DNA from: Bacillota bacterium
GTDB lineage: Bacteria; Bacillota; Clostridia; Peptostreptococcales; Anaerovoracaceae
Reading direction: 5' to 3'
NCBI GenBank assembly: GCA_016281165.1
Contig: JAEEIC010000019.1
Coordinates: 1 to 8,899, forward strand
Length of the DNA stretch: 8,899 bases
This document shows positions 1 through 5,438 of the stretch, in pieces. Positions within the stretch are counted from its first letter, which is position 1. Every line of letters starts with the position of its first letter. The position numbers and the translations under genes are program-made. Under the pieces are notes generated by a model. The model had not been told where the DNA came from. It searched no databases and was given only the letters and a program-made list of their open reading frames with translations.

Positions 1-1018
1 AGTCGCCGTATCTCTCCTCTACCGCCGCGCTGTCCCTCACGTTGGGGACCGACTCCATGAGCGCCGTGTATCTGCCGATGTTGACCTTGCCCACGATGAA
101 GAGGGCGAGGCTTTCTACTATCATGCTGACCGGCTCCATCAGGTCTCTGGCGTAGGTCATGAAGAGGGAAAAGGTGCCTATCTCCTCTTTGGCGATGAGG
201 CCGCCCTGCCAGAGCACTATGGCCAGAGCCGACGAGGCCGCGAGGCCCGTGACCGCGCGGAAGACGCCCCTGAGCCTGGCCGCTTCCATGGATTTATTGA
301 AGATGGCCGTGGTCTCGGACTGAAAATCCTCGAAGATGCGGTCCTCCACCACGAGAGATTTGATGGTCTTGGCCCCGGTGATGCCCTCGTTGAACTGCCC
401 GGTGATCCTCGAGTTGATCTCGCGCACCTGGCGGTTGAGCCGGAAGAGCTTGCCCTGGAACAGAGCGTAGAAGACGCTGATCACCGGCACTATCACCAGT
501 ATCATGGCGGTGAGCTTGGGGTCTATCGAGAGCATGACGATGATGGAGCCGATGACGGTGAGGCTGAAGAAGATGCCGTCGTTGAGGTTCCAGGTCAGGG
601 TCTCGCCGATGTGGCCGGTGTCGCTCATGACGCGGGCGTGTATGTAGCCCACGCTGTTGGTGTTGTAATAGTCGAAGGAGAGCTTCTGCAGATGGGCCAT
701 GGCGTCGTTGCGCATCACGGTGTTCATGCGCAGCTCGGTCGCCATGCAGACCCTGGTGTTGATATAGCCCGAAAGGGCCATGACGGCGATGACCCCGATA
801 TAGGCCAGCGCGAACCAGCCGAGGCCCTCGAGGGTCCCGCCCTCCACGAAGCGGTTGAGCGCGTAGCGCTGCAGCACCGGGAAGGTGATCTCCATGAGGC
901 CGAAGATCACGGTCGAGATGATGACTACCGCGAGGTCCTTTTTGAACCTCTTCACGAGGTACATCATCTTGGGGATGCCGAAGAAGGGAAGGCTGTATTT
1001 TTCCTGTTTATCTTCCAT
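1..1018 (-). CDS. ABC exporter half-transporter, membrane domain only (3' part beyond left edge)
   Basis: This is the second gene of an ABC exporter pair. The visible 339 codons read MEDKQEKYSLPFFGIPKMM and continue as a typical type IV exporter membrane domain. About six hydrophobic segments are visible, including VVIISTVIFGLMEITFPVL near the start and AVTGLAASSALAIVLW late. The intracellular-loop stretch SFDYYNTNSVGYIHARVMSDT matches the usual 'YYdk..vG.i.sRl.sDt' region. The reading stops at the edge before the ATPase domain, so the Walker motifs cannot be checked. The ATG at 1018 overlaps the stop of the upstream partner by 11 bases and has AGGAGG six bases upstream (1025-1030), so coupled translation is likely. 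By family knowledge (TM287/TM288, BmrC/BmrD, MdlA/MdlB) this subunit should carry the intact catalytic Glu and form a plasma-membrane heterodimer with its neighbour. The substrate (drug, lipid or peptide) cannot be told. Confidence 0.9.
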   Translation of the reverse strand, partial: MEDKQEKYSLPFFGIPKMMYLVKRFKKDLAVVIISTVIFGLMEITFPVLQRYALNRFVEGGTLEGLGWFALAYIGVIAVMALSGYINTRVCMATELRMNTVMRNDAMAHLQKLSFDYYNTNSVGYIHARVMSDTGHIGETLTWNLNDGIFFSLTVIGSIIVMLSIDPKLTAMILVIVPVISVFYALFQGKLFRLNRQVREINSRITGQFNEGITGAKTIKSLVVEDRIFEDFQSETTAIFNKSMEAARLRGVFRAVTGLAASSALAIVLWQGGLIAKEEIGTFSLFMTYARDLMEPVSMIVESLALFIVGKVNIGRYTALMESVPNVRDSAAVEERYGD

Positions 1019-2852
1019 CGTCAGCCTCCTTTCCGGACGCGGGCGCGGTCCCCGACTGTATCTCGTATATCTTCTGGTAGATGCCGCCGGCCGTCTTGAG
1101 CTCCTCGGGGCTGCCCTCCTCGGCGACGCGGCCGCTGTCGAGGACGATGATCTTGTCGGCCTTTGACAGGGTCGTGAGGCGGTGCGATATAAGTATGGTA
1201 GTGGAGGAGCCGAAGCGCTTCTCGAGCTCGCCCCTTATCTTCGCGTCGGTCTCGGTATCGACGGCGGAAAGGGAATCGTCGAAGATCATGATGGGAGCGG
1301 GATCAACGAGGGCCCTGGCGATGGCCGTCCTCTGCTTCTGCCCGCCCGAGAGAGTGACGCCCCTCTCGCCCACGAAGGTGTCGTAGCCCTTGGAGAACTC
1401 TCTCACGCTCTCGTCGAGGCTGGCGGCCATGGAGGCCTCCCTTACGCGGTCCAGGCTGATGCTCTTGCTGCTGATGGCGATATTGTCGGCGATGCTGCGC
1501 GAGAAGAGGAAGGGCTCCTGCAGCACCATGGAGATGTTCCTGCGCAGATACTCGGTATCGATGTCTTTGATATCGATCCCGCCCACGCTGATACTGCCGC
1601 CGTCATCGGGCAGAAGATACATCTTGTCGAGCAGGAGCATGAGAGTCGATTTGCCGCTGCCGGTGCCGCCGAGTATGCCCAGGGTGGAGCCGGCCTTGAC
1701 GCTGAAGCTCACGTCGTGCAGGGTCTCGCTCCCGCCCTCGTAGGAAAAGCTCACGTGATCGAACACTATGTCGCCGTTCATGGGAGGCTCAAGGGCCTTT
1801 TCCGAAGCTGGCTCCGCCGGCTCGTTCATGATATAGGCGATCCTGGCCAGCGAGACGTCGGCCTTGCTCATCTCGATCAGCATGCGCCCCAGCCTTCTGA
1901 TGGGCCAGGCCAGCATGGAGTTGTAGGATATAAAGGCGATGAGGTCGCCCGAGGTCATGCTGCCCCTCACGCAGAAGACGCAGCCGAAGACAACGACCAG
2001 AAGCACCTGCAGGCCCGAGAGCGCGTCCTGCACGGAGAAGAAGCGGGCCATGGTCCTGCCCATCTCGACCCAGAGGTCGCGGTAATAATTGTCCTTTTCG
2101 ATGAATTTATCGCGCTCGTAGCGCTCCTGCGCGAAGGCCCTCACGACTCTGACGCCGGTGAGGTTCTCCTGCACGAGGGCCGAGACCTGTCCCTCCACCT
2201 CGTCGCAATGCTCAAAGCCCGCGTGCATCTTCCTGCCGAAGCGCACGGTAAAGCCCAGTATCACCGGCACCATGCAGAGGCCGATGAGGGTGAGCCTCAC
2301 GTCCATGCGCAGCATGAAGAAGACCGAGAGCGCGATCAGTATCACTATCCTGATGACGTTGGAGAGCTGCATGGAGACGAAGCGGCGCACGTTCTCGACG
2401 TCCGAGGTGCAGCGCTGGATCAGGTCTCCGGTGTGGTTCTTCATGTGCCAGGCGTAGGGCAGGCGCTCGATGTGGCTGAAGAGGCTGTCCCTCATGGTCT
2501 TTACCAGAGTCTCGGCGCCCCGGTTGTTGAGCACTCCCACCAGGTACTGGGCGGCGTTGCGTATGAGGGCGATGATGACCAGGCCCAGGGCCATGATCCA
2601 GAGGTGCTCGCCCAGATATTCGAAGCCGCCGAGGCTCTCCGCCAAAGAGACTGCCCAGGCGGGGACGCGCGGGGGCAGGCCGCCGATGGCGTTGTCGATG
2701 GCGACCCTGATGATCTGGGGGCTCACCATGTCGGCAAGAGATACGACGGCCGAAGCCAGTATGCCCATGATGAACCAGCGCTTGCTCCCCATGAGGAAGC
2801 GCCACAGGAGCCTTGTATTCTCTTTTCTTTTATCGCGGTCTTCCTTCTTCAT
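1008..2852 (-). CDS. ABC exporter half-transporter with degenerate ATPase site (MdlA/YheI/TM287-like)
   Basis: A complete fused membrane-plus-ATPase half-transporter of 614 residues from the ATG at 2852. Residues 1-340 hold about six membrane segments. The ATPase domain follows, with Walker A GGTGSGKST (395-403), the Q-loop Gln in MVLQEPF (445), signature LSGGQKQR (501-508), Walker B IMIFDD (D525) and the switch His in ISHRL (557). The residue after the Walker B Asp is Asp526, not the usual Glu. This is the mark of the non-consensus subunit in heterodimeric exporters and agrees with the second half-transporter just downstream. The frame is open to a GTG at 2900, but that GTG would lie only a few bases from the predicted transcription start, so I chose the ATG at 2852. 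Its ribosome site is weak (GGTAAG-like). The role is ATP-driven export across the plasma membrane with the overlapping downstream gene. The substrate is unknown. Confidence 0.93.
   Translation of the reverse strand: MKKEDRDKRKENTRLLWRFLMGSKRWFIMGILASAVVSLADMVSPQIIRVAIDNAIGGLPPRVPAWAVSLAESLGGFEYLGEHLWIMALGLVIIALIRNAAQYLVGVLNNRGAETLVKTMRDSLFSHIERLPYAWHMKNHTGDLIQRCTSDVENVRRFVSMQLSNVIRIVILIALSVFFMLRMDVRLTLIGLCMVPVILGFTVRFGRKMHAGFEHCDEVEGQVSALVQENLTGVRVVRAFAQERYERDKFIEKDNYYRDLWVEMGRTMARFFSVQDALSGLQVLLVVVFGCVFCVRGSMTSGDLIAFISYNSMLAWPIRRLGRMLIEMSKADVSLARIAYIMNEPAEPASEKALEPPMNGDIVFDHVSFSYEGGSETLHDVSFSVKAGSTLGILGGTGSGKSTLMLLLDKMYLLPDDGGSISVGGIDIKDIDTEYLRRNISMVLQEPFLFSRSIADNIAISSKSISLDRVREASMAASLDESVREFSKGYDTFVGERGVTLSGGQKQRTAIARALVDPAPIMIFDDSLSAVDTETDAKIRGELEKRFGSSTTILISHRLTTLSKADKIIVLDSGRVAEEGSPEELKTAGGIYQKIYEIQSGTAPASGKEADDGR
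1025..1030 (-). promoter_or_regulatory. Ribosome binding site of the second ABC gene, inside the first
   Basis: AGGAGG on the minus strand, six bases before the ATG at 1018, lies within the last codons of the upstream ABC gene. The start codon overlaps that gene's TAA (ATGGAAGATAA spans both). This arrangement supports the chosen start and suggests translational coupling that would keep the two subunits in balance. Confidence 0.8.
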
Positions 2853-2913
2853 CGTCTTACCGGGAGCGTCACAAAAATGGGCAAGCGATTGCCCACTCAC
2901 AGTTTCCGTCTAT

Positions 2914-2942
2914 ATTTTACAATGACAGACGCTCTTAAGCAA
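2914..2942 (-). promoter_or_regulatory. Predicted promoter of the ABC exporter pair
   Basis: On the minus strand, a TTGCTT -35 box (2937-2942) and a TAAAAT -10 box (2914-2919) are separated by exactly 17 bases. The -10 matches consensus at five of six positions and the -35 at three. Transcription would begin near 2907, giving a leader of about 55 bases to the ATG at 2852. This argues against the in-frame GTG at 2900 as the start. Confidence 0.55.
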
Positions 2943-2943
2943 G

Positions 2944-3001
2944 GAAAAGAGAGGGAAAGGATGGTCCGCGGGTCCTGCCCGGCACCCTTCCCGCTCTTTT
3001 C
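2944..3001. repeat. Imperfect inverted repeat between divergent promoters
   Basis: The left arm GAAAAGAG-a-GGGAA-a-GG (2944-2960) is the reverse complement of the right arm CC-TTCCC-g-CTCTTTTC (2986-3001), with one mismatch and one bulged base. A smaller GC dyad lies inside it (CGGG 2969-2972, CCCG 2978-2981). The repeat fills the space between the predicted -35 boxes of the ABC genes and of cbiL, and overlaps the latter. It could be an operator for one regulator controlling both directions. It lacks a clear T-tract and lies upstream of both predicted transcription starts, so I do not call it a terminator. Confidence 0.55.
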
Positions 3002-3025
3002 AAACCGGCCCGTTTATAGTATATT
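2997..3025 (+). promoter_or_regulatory. Predicted promoter of cbiL-cbiK
   Basis: A TTTTCA -35 box (2997-3002) and a TATATT -10 box (3020-3025) are spaced by 17 bases. The -10 matches five of six consensus positions and the -35 four. TATAGT at 3015-3020 is an overlapping alternative -10. Transcription would start near 3032, after the upstream in-frame TTG (3025) and ATG (3028), which supports the ATG at 3064 as the cbiL start. Confidence 0.5.
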
Positions 3026-3053
3026 TGATGGGCGGCGAGAAGCCCCCGGCCGC

Positions 3054-3058
3054 GGAGG
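3054..3058 (+). promoter_or_regulatory. Ribosome binding site deciding the cbiL start
   Basis: GGAGG lies five bases before the ATG at 3064. No comparable site precedes the in-frame TTG at 3025 or ATG at 3028, so this site fixes the start. Confidence 0.75.
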
Positions 3059-3063
3059 TAAAA

Positions 3064-3762
3064 ATGAAGGAAAGACACAGCGGATACGGGACCGCCTACT
3101 GCGTGGGCACGGGCCCGGGAGATCCGGAGCTAATGACCCTCAAGGCCTTGAGGCTCATAAACGAGAACAAAGTGATAGCGGTGCCGGGAAAGGACGCGAA
3201 GAGCTCCGCCGCCTACAGGATCGCGGCCGCAGCCGCCGACATGTCCGGCAAGGAGCTGCTGGCCCTGCCCACCCCCATGACGAGAGACCCGGCAAGGCTC
3301 GCCGAAGCCCACAGGATCAGCGCTTCGATGATAGAGGAAAGGCTCAGGAAGGGCGAGAACGTGGTCTGCCTCGTGCTCGGCGATCCTTCCGTCTACAGCT
3401 CCTTCACCTACCTTAAAAAGATACTCGAGGAAGACGGTTTTGAGACCGTAATGGTGAGCGGAGTGCCGTCCTTTTGCGCCGCGGCGGCGAGGCTGGGCGT
3501 CTCCCTCGCCGAGGGGAGCGAAGCTCTGCATATCTTCCCCTTCCCCCAGAGCGGCAGGCTTCCGGCGGAGCTGCCCGGGACCTGGGTGCTCATGAAGTCG
3601 GGCCGCAGGATGGCGGAGGTCAAGGCCGCGCTGAGAGAGAGCGGCAGAGACGTCAAAGCGGTCGAGAACTGCGGCATGGAGGGCGAGAGGGTCTGCGGGG
3701 CTTTGGACGAGATCCCAGGCGACGCCGGCTACTACTCGCTGATAATCGCGAAAGAAAAATAG
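3064..3762 (+). CDS. cbiL: Cobalt-factor II (precorrin-2) C20-methyltransferase
   Basis: This enzyme transfers a methyl group from S-adenosylmethionine to C20 of the macrocycle. In the anaerobic pathway it turns cobalt-factor II into cobalt-factor III in the cytoplasm. The 232-residue product has the usual family length. The tetrapyrrole methylase signature YCVGTGPGDPELMTLKAL sits near the N-terminus, followed by LVLGDPSVYSSFTYL and VSGVPSFCAAAARLG, all typical of CbiL/CobI. The frame is open to a TTG at 3025 and an ATG at 3028, but only the ATG at 3064 has a strong Shine-Dalgarno site (GGAGG, 3054-3058, five bases away). The upstream candidates also overlap the predicted promoter. The cobaltochelatase gene follows 69 bases later on the same strand, so its substrate is made by its neighbour. 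That neighbour makes the cobalt-dependent CbiL role more likely than aerobic CobI. Confidence 0.9.
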   Translation: MKERHSGYGTAYCVGTGPGDPELMTLKALRLINENKVIAVPGKDAKSSAAYRIAAAAADMSGKELLALPTPMTRDPARLAEAHRISASMIEERLRKGENVVCLVLGDPSVYSSFTYLKKILEEDGFETVMVSGVPSFCAAAARLGVSLAEGSEALHIFPFPQSGRLPAELPGTWVLMKSGRRMAEVKAALRESGRDVKAVENCGMEGERVCGALDEIPGDAGYYSLIIAKEK

Positions 3763-3831
3763 CCGGGCACTATACCGGCAGCCGCGCCCCCGCGCTGTTC
3801 GAAGCTGAGGGGCCGACGGAAAGGAGCGATC

Positions 3832-4638
3832 ATGACGACAAATGAAAAAGCGCTGCTGGCGGTGAGCTTCGGGACATCTTATCCCGATACCAGGGCGAAG
3901 ACCATAGACGCGATAGAAGAAGACCTGGCGAAGGCCTTCCCGGACAGACGCTTCTACCGCGCCTGGACCAGTCCCACGATCAGAAGAAAGCTCAAAGAAA
4001 GAGACGGCGAACTCATCATGAGCCCCGCCGAAGCCCTGGAAAAGATGGCGGCGGACGGGATCAGGGACGTCCTGGTCCAGGCGTCGATACTGATAATGGG
4101 CGAAGAGTTCCGAAAGCTCAGCGAGACCGCGCGGGGCTTTTCCTCCCGCTTCGGGCGCCTGGCCCTGGGAGCTCCCCTGCTGGCAGGCGAAGACGACGTC
4201 AGGGATCTGGCGAAGATACTCGAGACGGCCTATCCCGCCGAAGAGGAAGGCGCTCTTCTGGCCTTCATGGGCCACGGCAGCCCCGTAAGCGGGCTCAAGG
4301 CCTACAAGGCCCTAACGAGGCGCTTTGAGGAGGACGGCTTCCCAAACATCATCCTCGGTACCGTCGAATTCGAGCCCGGCATAGAGCCCCTCCTCGCCGC
4401 GCTGAAGGCGAAAAGGCCTTCCCGCGTTTACCTCGCCCCCCTGCTGATCGTCGCCGGCGACCACGCCCGCAACGACATGGCCGGGGACGAGCCCGACTCC
4501 TGGAAGAACCTCGCCCTCGCGGCGGCAAGAGAAGAAGGCTTTGAGACCGAGGTCCGCTGCATGATGAAGGGACTGGGCGAGATCCCCGCAGTTAGGCGGA
4601 TGATCGTCGATCACGCGAAAAAGGCGGAGAGGCTTTAG
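3832..4638 (+). CDS. cbiK: Sirohydrochlorin cobaltochelatase (anaerobic pathway)
   Basis: This enzyme inserts Co2+ into sirohydrochlorin to give cobalt-sirohydrochlorin (cobalt-factor II), which the adjacent CbiL then methylates. The 268-residue product is close to the known family length of roughly 260-270. It opens with KALLAVSFGTSYPDTRAKTI, the hallmark CbiK N-terminus. Three residues match the metal-binding and catalytic set known from CbiK structures: His148 in FMGHGSP, Glu179 in GTVEFEPG and His211 in GDHARND, with the expected spacing of about 31 and 32. No signal peptide is visible, so it is the cytoplasmic form and not the exported CbiK variant of some sulfate reducers. AAGGAG at 3821-3826, five bases before the ATG, supports the start. 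No separate promoter is apparent in the 69-base gap after cbiL, so co-transcription is likely. No obvious terminator follows it. Confidence 0.93.
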   Translation: MTTNEKALLAVSFGTSYPDTRAKTIDAIEEDLAKAFPDRRFYRAWTSPTIRRKLKERDGELIMSPAEALEKMAADGIRDVLVQASILIMGEEFRKLSETARGFSSRFGRLALGAPLLAGEDDVRDLAKILETAYPAEEEGALLAFMGHGSPVSGLKAYKALTRRFEEDGFPNIILGTVEFEPGIEPLLAALKAKRPSRVYLAPLLIVAGDHARNDMAGDEPDSWKNLALAAAREEGFETEVRCMMKGLGEIPAVRRMIVDHAKKAERL

Positions 4639-4689
4639 ATGCCCCCGGACCGGCCGCCGCGGCCCGGTGCGTTCGGCGCGGCGCCGCTC
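4639..4689 (+). other. GC-rich spacer with short dyads after cbiK
   Basis: This spacer contains short GC dyads, for example ACCGG paired with CCGGT, and the palindrome GCGGCGCCGC just before the next promoter. None is followed by a T-tract, so I do not call an intrinsic terminator. Readthrough from cbiK into the next gene remains possible. Confidence 0.4.
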
Positions 4690-4719
4690 TTGCCAGACTA
4701 TGGCAGCGCGTGATATAAT
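4690..4719 (+). promoter_or_regulatory. Strong extended -10 promoter of the LUD-domain gene, with dyad at -35
   Basis: TTGCCA (4690-4695, five of six consensus positions) and a perfect TATAAT (4714-4719) are separated by 18 bases. A TG dinucleotide one base before the -10 (4711-4712) makes it an extended -10 promoter. The perfect dyad TGCCA-gacta-TGGCA (4691-4705) overlaps the -35 box and is a candidate operator. Confidence 0.8.
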
Positions 4720-4741
4720 GCGGTGATTGGAGGATGCTTAT

Positions 4742-5344
4742 ATGGACAAGAATCTCATCGAAAATCTTCAGAAGCGCCATTTTACGGTGCATGAAGCCGC
4801 CACGGGCGAGGAAGCGAAGAAGATCGCCCTGGATATCATCGGCAGCCGCTCCACAGGCATAGGCGGCAGCAAGACAGTCAGCCAGCTGGGACTGTACGAG
4901 ACCCTCACCGAGCAGGGCAACGAGGTGCACTGGCACTGGAAGGTCGGCCCCGAGAAGAAGAAGGAGGAGCGCGATCTCGCCGTCAAGTGCGAGGTCTATA
5001 TGTGCTCGGCCAACGCTCTCATGGAGGACGGCAGGATAGTACAGATCGACGGCACCGGCAACCGCCTGGCCGGTCTGATCTACGGGCCTCCCTGCGTGAT
5101 ACTCATCGTCGGCAGGCAGAAGATCGTGCCTGACTACGACAGCGCCATCGAGCGCATCAAGCGCGACACCTGCCCGGGCAACGCCCGCCGCCAGAACTTC
5201 GACACTCCCTGCGCGAAGACCGGAGTCTGCATGGATTGCCGCGGTCCCGCCCGCATGTGCAACGTGACCGCCATCATCGAGGCTCCCCTGCGCGTGCACA
5301 AGGAATTCCACGTCGTTCTCGTGGACGAGGAGCTCGGTCTGTAA
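4742..5344 (+). CDS. LUD-domain protein (DUF162/LutC-like) with C-terminal cysteine cluster
   Basis: The 200-residue product has the LUD (lactate utilisation, DUF162) fold signatures: GIGGSKTVSQLGLYETL at residues 39-55, then an IDGTGNRLAGLIYGPPCVIL segment and VGRQKIV. LUD proteins include LutC and LutB of lactate oxidation, but stand-alone members like this one are functionally uncharacterised. No lutA or lutB is visible nearby, so I do not assign lactate use. The C-terminal part holds Cys144 and then Cys157, Cys163, Cys166 and Cys173 (C-x5-C-x2-C-x6-C, in TPCAKTGVCMDC and RMCN), which could bind a metal or Fe-S cluster. The ATG at 4742 has GGAGG eight bases upstream (4729-4733). An in-frame TTG at 4727 overlaps that site and is less likely. 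No signal peptide or membrane segment is seen, so it is probably cytoplasmic. It has its own promoter and a terminator downstream. Confidence 0.85.
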   Translation: MDKNLIENLQKRHFTVHEAATGEEAKKIALDIIGSRSTGIGGSKTVSQLGLYETLTEQGNEVHWHWKVGPEKKKEERDLAVKCEVYMCSANALMEDGRIVQIDGTGNRLAGLIYGPPCVILIVGRQKIVPDYDSAIERIKRDTCPGNARRQNFDTPCAKTGVCMDCRGPARMCNVTAIIEAPLRVHKEFHVVLVDEELGL

Positions 5345-5392
5345 ATAGTCCGTCCCGGCGCCGGGCGGAGCAAAAACTTCACAGGACGCGAA

Positions 5393-5428
5393 AAGCGGCG
5401 GGGATCGCTCCCCGCCGCTTCTTTTATT
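5393..5428. terminator. Intrinsic terminator between convergent genes, likely bidirectional
   Basis: A perfect 12-base-pair stem (AAGCGGCGGGGA at 5393-5404 with TCCCCGCCGCTT at 5409-5420) closes a four-base loop and is followed on the plus strand by CTTTTATT. It lies 48 bases after the LUD gene stop. On the minus strand the stem is followed by TTCG after the A/T end of the stem, a weaker T-run. It also sits only a few bases after the stop of the convergent surface-protein gene, so it probably ends both transcripts. Confidence 0.9.
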
Positions 5429-5438
5429 GCTTTCAGGA

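Noticed and set aside
2901..3063. Cobalamin riboswitch upstream of cbiL or of the ABC genes
   Set aside because: GGGAA-like bases occur on both strands, but the conserved B12 box (GCCACTG) and the rest of the core are missing. The hairpin also lies upstream of both predicted transcription starts.
1182..3416. Long plus-strand open frame of 744 codons opposite the ABC gene and running into cbiL
   Set aside because: Its product is rich in His, Asp, Gly and Ala without any domain, and it lies antisense to a clear ABC transporter and out of frame with cbiL. Such frames arise by chance in GC-rich DNA.
3762..3779. Hairpin GCCGG...CCGGC right after cbiL as a terminator
   Set aside because: The stem is only five base pairs, the loop is eight bases and no T-tract follows. 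cbiL and cbiK are more likely co-transcribed.
3130..4275. Minus-strand open frame of 381 codons across cbiL and cbiK
   Set aside because: It is antisense to two well-supported enzymes, with no recognisable motif and no promoter or ribosome site that I could find.
5354..5365. Perfect palindrome CCCGGCGCCGGG after the LUD gene
   Set aside because: A 12-base GC palindrome without loop room or T-tract is easily found by chance at this GC content. The true terminator lies just downstream.
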